The notes under the pieces were generated by a model that worked only from the letters and a program-made list of their open reading frames with translations, was not told the origin of the DNA and ran no database searches. From Hirudo medicinalis (taxonomy: Eukaryota > Annelida > Clitellata > Hirudinida > Hirudinidae), in assembly GCA_011800805.1 (NCBI GenBank), contig MPNW01000238.1:72655-98716 (forward strand): a stretch of DNA of 26,062 nt, read 5' to 3'. The stretch's first letter is position 1. Each line of letters opens with the position of its first letter. The position numbers and the translations under genes are program-made. This document shows positions 1 to 8,991 of the stretch, in pieces.

Positions 1-63
1 CCCCACAATTAATATATTAAATTACTTATTAAACCATCACCAACAACATCAGCATCATCATCA

Positions 64-125
<62 letters not shown>

Positions 126-657
126 GTCGTCGTCGTCAATACAACGGGTTATTTTTTATCTGAAGTATTTCAAGAGGAGTACAGGTAATATTCATAAGTA
201 GGTCCAACTGCAAGTCAGCAATATCACGTGTTTTAACCGGCACTTAACTTCTACAGGATGGATTAGCTATAAAAACTGAATGAATGAATGAGTGAGTGAG
301 TGAGTGAGTGAGTGAGTGAGTGAGTGAGTGAGTGAATGAAAGAATGAATGAATGAATGAATGATTGAATAACTAGTGGATGAATGAGTGAATGAGTAAAC
401 GCATGGCTTCACAAGCGCATCGCAGAGTTCAACAGTGTATCTAAAGAGGGCGCGTGGTTGGCATGCAACTGCTATTAACACTAATTAAAGGTTCAGGACG
501 ACTATCATCAGCATCAGCATCGCCGTCGCGACTGCAGCACGGTCGCTACCGCAACGACGACTTCAATAATTAAAAATGTTTATTGAAACAAAGTCGATTA
601 TGAGAGGAGGAAGACATCGTAATGGAGTAATTAAACTGTCAGTCGGATGACTGAGAA
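1..657. repeat. Intergenic stretch with (CATCGT)n and (GAGT/GAAT)n microsatellites
   Basis: About 55-137 is a nearly pure run of CATC, CATCGT and CGT units. About 281-375 is a tetranucleotide run of GAAT and GAGT units. The open frames across these tracts only translate the repeats (for example a Ser-His-Ser-Leu-Thr pattern on the minus strand), so they are not genes. I see no other structure here. Confidence 0.85.
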
Positions 658-1257
658 ATGACAGATAATTGCGGACAGTTTCGATTTCACTCGATCGACT
701 CCATTAGGCGAACTAATCGCCGACGACTTGCCGAATATTTTCGGTATCGATTCCAGCAACAGAAACTCAGAAACAAACCGGAGAAACAAACTGAACAAAA
801 TCAATCGTCGGCAGGCGAACGAATCTACAACCTGCTTAAAATGGCCGCCAAGGACTGTTTTTGCGTTGAGTGGGCAGACGGCTTTAACAAAACAACAGCA
901 TCACTTGGAGACATAAGTGAGAAGAGTAACAGAAGGAGATGCAACAGGAGAGAGGAAGAGACATAGCTGTCGTCATCATGATCACCATTGTCATCATCAT
1001 CATCATCACCATCATCATAAGTAAGGCATTTCACGAACGTTGCATAACTTACGACCAATCGTAATCCGACAATTACGCATCGATCGATTGAAAAGTCAAT
1101 ACAAGTTCCTACTCAATAATATTATTACAATTATTGATTATTATTTAAATAATTAAAGGCCAATGTTCTCGTTAAAGAGTAAACAATGATTGGCGTGGAA
1201 AGTAATCTAATTTAACATTAATAATAATTCTTATCTCCACAAATGACTTCAAATCCA
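658..1257. other. No gene supported; short (ATC)n tract
   Basis: An open frame on the plus strand (658-966) gives a basic, Gln- and Arg-rich 102-residue peptide with no recognisable motif, and it overlaps an equally open frame on the other strand. About 971-1018 is an (ATC)n-type microsatellite. The rest is unremarkable AT-rich sequence. Confidence 0.5.
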
Positions 1258-1269
1258 AGCGCTCAACTT

Positions 1270-1502
1270 AGGTTAGGTGGATTGTTGGCCAAGTGACGGC
1301 CAAAAGCCAACTCACAGGCAGCGACTATTGGTACCTAACTCCATCCCTAACCCTACTCCTACCCCTACCCCCACCCCTACCACTACCTTACCCTACCCCT
1401 AACCCTAACGCTACTTCACTGCCCTGCAAATCTCTGTAGAACTGACAAAGGTCGAGCCTCCGAGTTGGCTTTTGCCAGTCACTGCTCCAACCACCAACTA
1501 GA
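1270..1502. mobile_element. Inverted-repeat (MITE-like) element enclosing a telomere-like C-rich array
   Basis: The segment 1292-1313 and the reverse complement of 1462-1483 match at 20 of 22 bases. A looser match continues outward to about 1270 and 1500 (both arms carry TAG, GGTGG and TTGG blocks in the same order with small gaps). The arms enclose a degenerate array of CCCTAA and CCCTAC units (about 1345-1412). There is no open frame between the arms. This is the shape of a short non-autonomous inverted-repeat element; a target-site duplication is not evident, so the transposon call is an inference. Confidence 0.45.
1345..1412. repeat. Interstitial telomere-like array, degenerate (CCCTAM)n
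   Basis: Units such as CCCTAA, CCCTAC, CCCCTAC and CCTTAC run in tandem and include the animal telomere unit CCCTAA (TTAGGG on the other strand) several times. The array is imperfect and short, and lies between two inverted arms, so it is probably not a chromosome end. Confidence 0.6.
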
Positions 1503-1662
1503 TGAGAAGATGACGGAAGCAAGAAAACCAAGTACAATCCAGGTGGATAACGTGATTCACGTCTTCTAAGAAACTGCACCGAGTAGAAACGCTGGAAACA
1601 CGATCGGCGTAGTACTGGAAAGGTACCTAATGTTCCACAGCAAGATTGCAGTTGTAATTGTT

Positions 1663-1810
1663 GTTGATAATGATGACGATGAGGTTGGTGATAATGATGA
1701 TGACGATGACGACGACGACGACGATGATGACGATGATGATGATGGTGATGATGACGACGACGACGATGATGATGATGACGATGATGATGGTGGTGATGAT
1801 GATGAGTTAG
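1663..1810. repeat. (GAT/GAC)n microsatellite
   Basis: This is about 150 bases of GAT and GAC triplets with scattered GGT. Its poly-Asp, poly-Ser and poly-His translations on either strand are repeat artefacts. Confidence 0.9.
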
Positions 1811-1859
1811 ATGAAGAGATGGGGGAAGATGACGAATGGTAGAATAGATGAACCACATC

Positions 1860-4800
1860 TCATCAGACAGACCACCAAAAAATGTTACATTTTTACGTCA
1901 CTTCTGTTTAAATAATCTCACACGGACTACATTAAGGAGAAGACAGGGCTTCAAAAACAAATCTTAATGGACCGTAATTGAGCCACAGTAATCTAATTGG
2001 CCGCACAGGGACCCTCTAACGACTTCATAAATTCATCAAAGATTGACTCTCAGACCGACGGGATTGAGCAAGTTTGAAAGAATTAATATAATTTCGGAAC
2101 AACGAAGTCATGTACGTCACCCCGGGCCATTTTGAGCTGCTCGACAGATTTGTACGATTAAGTTTATACATTATTGACGGAGTTTACCATGCAAATAAGT
2201 TCGAATTCACATCACAAAATAGAACATTAGAAAGCGAGTTAGATGATTTTAAAAATACCATTAAAAAAAACCCCAATCACTTTCAAAAACGTAGCGATCT
2301 CAAATTATCGAAAAGTGAAACATGAATCTGAAAGATCCATACCACAATTGAGTGATTTTCAAGCAGTCCTCACATCCAAAAGCGATTGATTTCAACCCGT
2401 TCAATCCGGTAATGAGACTTCACTTTCTAACTCTTAGACGAGTTCCTAGGTTAGCGAACGAATCGATCTGTAGCCGAGTTATGTTGTTATTAAACAGCGA
2501 AAACAGCGCGTACGAGGCAGACGCAATCGATCAATCGTGCACCTCGCAAATGCATTCGTAAGACCGAAAGCTCTCGTCAAACGAGTCGAATTAAAACTTA
2601 CAACTGAAATGTCTCCAAATCCGAGTGGATTCCGTGAATTGATTAAAACAGAAACACAGCAAACGATTTTTGTCGCTCAGGCAACGAACGACACACCGAC
2701 GGAGAAGTGGCTTGTTGTGTACACGTCGATGTTTAAAAGCGAACCCGGCTCGAATCTTACACGCACGGCGCGTGCGACTTCCTAGAGAATCGGGCTCATG
2801 ACACTCTGCATTTGTTCCATACATTGATTGAGATTTATCACTCGTTTAAAAATAAATTATGCAGAATTTGTTCTATTACCTTCGCAGTAAAAACATCAAA
2901 ATCACTGTTTTCATAACTCTGCCAAACCTAATTTGAATAGCTTCTTTCGCTCCTTAAATGTGCCAAAGGGAAGTTACGCAATGACTAGAAAATGGTCGAT
3001 ATTCGTGTTTAGATTAATTAGCATACGACTTGAATTCGAGGACACAGTCTACTTGACAAGAACCTGTGCGCCTACAGGTAAATTACTAAACTGTTAATAC
3101 GTTATTGACTTCTTAATACCTAGTTAAATAATTACTAATAATTACTAATCTACTCAAACGATGTGTCTTTGCCTCCACTCTACACACATCCAAATTCGAA
3201 CTCGTCATGCAGCCGAACCGATTCAAATGTGCCTTCAGTTTGGGAGCAATTTAGTTTGACAGCCGAAACAAATTGTTGGAAAATATTTCATCAATCGTAG
3301 AGACTCAGCGAGGCACTTGAAAACGATCCAATTTGGAGATGTTTGAATTTCGATTGAGGACAGGCAATATTTCAAAGTGAATAGGTGAAATCTCGATAAA
3401 AAGGCTCGCAACACGTCCAACAAAAGAAAGCACGGCTTGATTTGTTATGTGATCAGCTAACCTTCAGAGACACCGCATTGAATAATAGCAGTCGATCTCA
3501 TTTTAGTTTCATCTAACTCAGGAGTCAATGATAGCAAAGTCGACATTTAGATAAATAACCCTGATTTTAAATGGATTCAGCAGGAGTTTGTAGAGCAGTG
3601 TTCTCTGGCTATGATTATTTACTCTCAATGAACGTCAAATGATTAGGCATCTCTCGATGACGTAACACTGGCAAATAGAATGAAGCATGTAACTTTACTC
3701 ATGTCATCTGACAAGTGGAACTTCTTGACTTGAGTCAGCTCGCTTTAAATCACGACAACATCATGGTACTGTGAGAATATGGAATCTTTCAAGGTCGTTG
3801 TTACATTTAAAATGTTTGACGTCAATTCACGGAAAATTAGCCCAGCAAAAACAACAAGGCTGACACGACAAGCACGCAGACGTCATTGTCCGGAGTTGAG
3901 AGGGTCGAGAATTCGCTCCAATAAATCCTACGTTAGAACGCCTCTTGTAGACATCCAACCTTCTCAATTTTATGACAAGCACTTGAGATATCATAGAAAG
4001 GAAATCCGGCTTAGCACAAGTGAGATAGATATTTGGGCAGTCCGAAAACATTCCTAGAAAGACGGTTAAAATGATCAAATGAAAAAGAATAGTTTTGAAA
4101 AAAAAGTACGCAGAATGGTTGAAGATGCGTTGGATGAAAATTGGTAGAGGGCTGCCTAGCCAGCGTGGGTGGAAAGTAAATATAAGAACATGGCGTGGAG
4201 TGTCTCTTGACCCGGATGCGGTGTCTTTGTGTTTTCCGTTTAGTGGGTAACGCGTGGATCGATATAGACAAAGATGATGAGAAACAACGAACAACGTCAA
4301 AGAAGTTACTCCAAAGGTCAGGCCATTATGATATTTAGAAAAAAGTCCGTTAACAATGTAGATGACGACAAAATAGCATAAGAGAAGAAACCAGAAAAAG
4401 AGATAATAAAAGTTTCGTTAATTCTTAAAAGTTAGTTGGCTCGATTAAGTGGTCATCACATTCCGAACCTGTCTGAAACTACTCACTGATGTTCGGTCAT
4501 CTTTCCATAGAGTTGAGAAGAGGACGCTATTCCGCACAAGGAAAATTAATCAGTGGAAATAAGATCTTACTGGATCTGGAGAAGACATCTTTCAAATTTG
4601 CTCAGTTTTAACGCTGCAACCTCGACCATATGACCCCAAGCTGTAGAGCAGTCCTTTCCCAATTAAGATCACAAAGGCTGCCCACCTCAGTTATTACAGA
4701 GGCTGGCTTTTGGAACTTAGTCGATCATCATCATAGTCATTTTCGATGTAGTGATATTTGTAATTGGAATGGTTCCAGCAATTGAGCAGTTCTTTCGACT

Positions 4801-5863
4801 TGAGTGCAAATTCATTATTGGTGTGGAATATGGAATTGAAAAGGATTCTCGTTAAGCATTTTTGTATCCGCAGCTGGATTGTTCAAGGAAGTTAATTTCT
4901 TACTTTTGTCAGCATTCTCATCGAAAATTATTTTAAAGTTTAAATTTGTATTCAGTATTTATCGAAATGAAAATGAACAAAACCCCTGTAATGCGATTAA
5001 AAAAACATTGGAAAAGACGGAAGAAAGATATGAATAAAGTTACGACAATTGTTTTTTTTAAGACATTTTGTTTGACCGAAGACGCTCAGAATGTAAACAT
5101 TTTATTTGTCTGTGCAATCCTCGATAAACTTAATCATCGAGGCGTGACATGACTTTACGCTTGAGGAGATCATTGCTTAATGAGGCAATGTCGATCGCCA
5201 TTTTTGTTTTGGTGGCCTTGTCGGCTCTCCTTTGACCATATGTATTCAGCCTCTTGAAAGAATGTGCTACAATAATGGCATTCCTAGCATTACTTGATTG
5301 GTTTGTTTGTAATCATCAATCTCTCATTAAAAAACAATGATTTCTGGGAACGATCGCACTTTTATTGTTTCAAAGGCCGAGTAGTAGAATTTGCAGGATA
5401 CAAAGCCTTTTTTATTGATCAAGCTATTTGATGTATCGTTTTACGATCCTTAATGATGTACAGCTTGAGTAGCGGAAGCATAATATTTTTTGTTGTGTCA
5501 ATATGTTTGCATGCTAATCAAACCAGTCGAACATACAATTATATAAAGTTATATTAGATTTACGTCTGAGACATATTTAAAAGTTAATCTAAGTACAAAA
5601 TAAACAATGTTGCGTGGATTTCTACTCAAAACTAGCATGCGTTGGCGGCTTGGTAGACTAATTGAAAATTACTAGTTCATTAGCTGTTAGTGTCGTGGTA
5701 CCTCACAGCAGATGTTTTTCGTGGATTTTAAGTTACAAGCTGTTGTGACTTGTTTGACGTTTCTTTTACTGTAGCGTTGGGTAGTAACATTTTTTCTCTC
5801 TAATAGCTTTGTTCGTTCGGATGTTTCCAATCGAAACATTCAAATAAACGTCGTATATCAAGT
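1860..5863. other. 4-kb stretch without a supportable gene
   Basis: Several short open frames occur (2110-2325 +, 2352-2561 +, 2537-2785 +, 3779-4057 +, 3827-4300 -, 4946-5152 +). None shows a known domain, a signal peptide or convincing flanking splice sites, and several overlap on opposite strands. Base composition rises modestly in GC around 2400-2800. A diverged or lineage-specific exon could hide here, but nothing in the sequence identifies one. Confidence 0.5.
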
Positions 5864-5884
5864 TTGATATTCCAGTATTTCTTA

Positions 5885-6256
5885 ATGTCTCACGGAAGAC
5901 CAAATGACTACGTTTTGCTAATAAATGACAGTCTATCGGACAACGAAAATGAAACAACGACACGACCGAGCGAAGATTCTGGCTATCACAAAGCTTCCTT
6001 GCACCGACGTATCATTAAAACCTCCGAGCATAAATTGAACAAAGGCAGGAGGTCAGATCACAGGAAAGTCTGTAATTTATACAACAATGAAAACACTTCG
6101 AGGAGAGCTCACAAAATGTCAGAAAGTGACTTGGGTCTTTCTCTGCAAAATAATGAAACAGAAGAAACTGTAAAATGTGTTATATCAAGTGCTTTGTTTG
6201 TAGCAGTCGTGGTGACTTTGATACTTGTGGCTGTTTTGAAGAATCCTGAGATGTGA
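5885..6256 (+). CDS. Small probable tail-anchored membrane protein
   Basis: This single-exon frame encodes 123 aa from the ATG at 5885; an in-frame ATG at 5864 would add seven residues. The first roughly 95 residues are polar and highly charged, with no signal peptide. Residues about 99-118 (VISSALFVAVVVTLILVAVL) form one hydrophobic helix, followed only by KNPEM. That is the arrangement of a C-tail-anchored protein with its N-terminus in the cytosol. Residues 31-38 read DSGYHKAS, resembling the DSG-x(n)-S phosphodegron recognised by beta-TrCP; that role is inference. A possible 3' splice site (TTCCAG) lies just upstream at about 5871-5876, so a 5' untranslated exon may exist. I do not recognise the family. 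Composition and a clean stop favour a real gene over a chance frame, but there is no homology support. It is convergent with the lamin-tail gene. Confidence 0.55.
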   Translation: MSHGRPNDYVLLINDSLSDNENETTTRPSEDSGYHKASLHRRIIKTSEHKLNKGRRSDHRKVCNLYNNENTSRRAHKMSESDLGLSLQNNETEETVKCVISSALFVAVVVTLILVAVLKNPEM

Positions 6257-6537
6257 TAGTTGCAACAGAATGACAAGAATGGTTGTTTTTTTAACAGGGG
6301 CACAAAATGACATCCAATATTTTAAAAGAAATATATTTTGTAGACTACAAATTTTTGAACATGCCAGCATTTTCACAGAATCCTTAATAATTAAGCATTA
6401 TTTTGGGATTTCTGCACAATAGTCGATTTAGCTGACATCTGCTAGTTTTGTTTGGGACATTAGACAGCTTGGGCAAGACTCAAACAAATATATCCAAAAT
6501 ATTTCCATATTTTATTGTAGCAATTTTTATTTGACAC

Positions 6538-6543
6538 ATTAAA
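6538..6543 (+). promoter_or_regulatory. Candidate poly(A) signal ATTAAA for the small membrane-protein gene
   Basis: ATTAAA lies about 280 bases after the stop codon at 6256. It is a common variant signal, and in AT-rich sequence it could occur by chance. Confidence 0.3.
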
Positions 6544-6632
6544 GTGGATCAGTTTTTGAGTTTTTCAATTTTTTTTTGAACAAATTTTCTGTGGCCTTAA
6601 CACTTAGGATTATATAACATTTTGTGTAAATT

Positions 6633-6638
6633 TTTATT
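6633..6638 (-). promoter_or_regulatory. Candidate poly(A) signal AATAAA for the lamin-tail gene
   Basis: On the minus strand AATAAA lies about 190 bases after the stop at 6830. Another AATAAA occurs near 6526-6531. Use of the latter would make the 3' untranslated regions of the two convergent genes meet or overlap. Confidence 0.4.
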
Positions 6639-6829
6639 TAAGTGTTTCTTACATATTTGTTCATGTTTCTACTAAATAGCTATCTGAAATTTGTCTGTAA
6701 CGTGGCATTAGTTTGTGATTCATTGCAAAACTTAATTGCAAAGTTCTCTAACTCTTGTCTGCTTGATATCTAAATGTGCCACAAATACCTCCTCATTCCT
6801 AAAATGGTTTAGATTTACTATCTTTCACT

Positions 6830-8991
6830 TTAAGAGGAGTAGAAAGACTTCAAGCTGTTCCACATCCATCTGCTAGTGGAAGTTGGTTCGTAATCTGTAT
6901 CCAAATCTTCGTCGAAGTTGAATTCATGTTGTCCGTTGCAGTGGTTCTTGTTTTTGTTTTTATTGTCAATGCTCTTCTTGGCAGGTTTTTTGACCTCTGG
7001 TCGATTTCCCTCCAAGCATTCGTCGAAGTTGTCTGACATGAAGGCATCCAGATCGAACATTGGATTAGTGGAGACCGGACTGTTCGAGACCGGACATTCC
7101 TCGGTGTCCGACTCTTCGCTCTCCGAAACGTCGACGTCTCGAAGCTCGCGAAACTGTTTGAGCTTTCCCAGTAACTCGCAAAGATCACTTTCGCAGCATT
7201 CCTTTTCTTTTTCTCCAAAGAAAGCCATCCCCAATTTGTACTTATTCTCTGTGAAGGTGTCTTTACATTGAGTTGAGCAATCGAGCTCCTCCTTTGGCAG
7301 CGTCTCTCTGCACAGTTGATCAGCAGTCTTCAGTACTTGATTAGTTTCTTGAAATTCCCACTTTGACTTTCCATCGCAGGAAAAATTGCCTTCTGAGAGT
7401 AGTTTGCTTATTTTCTCCAGTAGCGGATCCTCGCAATCTGAATCATTAGACTTGATTCTACAATCATTGTCTTTCAAAAATCTCTTGGTTTTAATGTCAA
7501 TCGAATCCATTTTGCAACATCTCCTCACAGTAGCATCTTCCTCATCTTGTTTTTTTTTCTTTTCCATCTCCAGTATTTCCTCTTGTGTCAGCGGATCACA
7601 GTTGGAAAAATTTTTGTTGCATGAGCCACAGAAATAGAATTTGGAGCAATCAGTATCCTCTCCTTTTTCCTTTTCTAAGGACTCACAAAATTCTTTGTAG
7701 AAATCTTCATCATTTGGAAATGTAGAACTCTTTTTTGTTCCATGGCACAACTCATCACAGATGTTACCAGATGATCTCCCATGCCCTTTTGTGCCATTTC
7801 TTTCGTGGGAATCACTTCCATTTGATCCTTTTCCTTTTGAGCATAAGTTGGAGCAGGAATCTCTTTGATAAGAACCCCTCTGCTTCGTGTTCTTGTAACC
7901 ACCACCGCCGTAAGAGTCGTCAGAATCATGACCTTTTCTACCTTTTCCATTATCATGGTCACTATCAGAATTGTTTCCTTTCTTCAAGCAAGCTTTGCTA
8001 CATGAATCATTGTCACGGTTGCCCCTGGATTTGGTCATTTTCGTGCGAGAGCTCGAGTGATAATCTGAGCCAGAATCGTCGACATCTTCATTGCCTTTGT
8101 CTTTTTTATTGCACATTCCCCTGCATGAATCGTCATCATTGATGTCTTTGCGACTCTTGGTTTTTTTACCCTTTCGAGGTCATCGGACTTGTCTACTTTC
8201 TCACCGTTGGACCTGCTGAAGCCCTTGATGCTATTACAAAGATCCTTGATGGCCTGGTTATCTTGAACTGGAGCAGAGAACTTACCTGGAGATTCGCCCT
8301 CATCGCCTTGCTTTCGACCGTTGCCATTCCTCTTGCAGATGACCGAGCAGGAATTATCAGCAGCTAAACTTTTATTTCCACCGGATTTTTTACCATCGCC
8401 TGATTTTTTTTCCGATTTGTCCTTGCTGAAGTCCATGTTAAACTCGTTGCAAATGTCTTTCATAAACTTGTTAAACTTGTCAAAATTGTTCCCACCGCTT
8501 GCGTCGCCCCCATCTTCTTCTTTTGCGTTTCCTTCTTTTTCATTTTCCGACTCTCCGCCCGTGTCCTTTTTCGCGCAGCCGAATTCTTTGCAAAAGTTGT
8601 CGTCCAAACGATGTCCATCGTCATGGCTTTTTTGTGGCTTTTTATCACCGTCATTGTCTTTGCCTTTACCGAAGTCTACCTGGGGCTTTCCCCAAGCCTC
8701 AACGCTTCTGTTACTTGCCACGTCGTCAAGCAATTCGGCATGCTCTTCTTTATTCTTCGCTTTCATCATCTTACAATATTTTTCACAAGGATCATCGTTG
8801 TCTGACGGGCCCTCTGATGAGTATTGGGTAACCTTCGCCATATTTTCGCCATCGTCGTCGTCCTCGCACATTATTTCAAGATGGCGAATGGGCTTCTTAA
8901 CGAGACACGAGCATAGTATGCAGTTGGTCAGTCCGTCTTTGTCCCTTGTATCGAAATCGTCACATATCGTGGATAAGTCAAATGTTTTAAG
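6830..8991 (-). other. Long last exon coding the repeated-cysteine tail
   Basis: This exon encodes about 720 residues rich in Asp, Lys, Gly, Ser and Asn. Two recurring motifs alternate loosely. One is D-x-C-x3-C-x-K, seen as DNSCSVICK, DDSCRGMCN, NDSCSKACL, RDSCSNLCS, NICDELC and DPCEKYC. The other is a single-Cys amphipathic patch such as FMKDICNEF, AIKDLCNSI and FYKEFCESL. The C-terminal 300 residues are less repetitive, with more scattered Cys (CSKFYFCGSC, RRCCKMD, KECCESDLC). The exon length (2162 nt) is one base short of a whole number of codons in the required frame. Confidence 0.7.

Noticed and set aside
55..140. CRISPR-like direct repeats
   Set aside because: Simple hexanucleotide microsatellite with no unique spacers, in a eukaryotic genome.
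658..966. 102-residue basic frame
   Set aside because: No domain or flanking signals; a competing frame overlaps on the other strand and repeats lie on both sides.
1388..1858. Poly-His / poly-Ser / poly-Asp proteins
   Set aside because: These are six-frame translations of the (GAT/GAC)n microsatellite.
3779..4300. Overlapping 92-aa (+) and 157-aa (-) frames
   Set aside because: Mutually antisense, no motifs, no convincing splice sites or start context.
6830..8991. Twin C-x3-C of the mitochondrial small Tim / Mia40 substrate kind
   Set aside because: Those need two C-x3-C motifs 11-16 residues apart in a helical hairpin of about 100 residues; here the pairs are spaced widely in disordered linkers.
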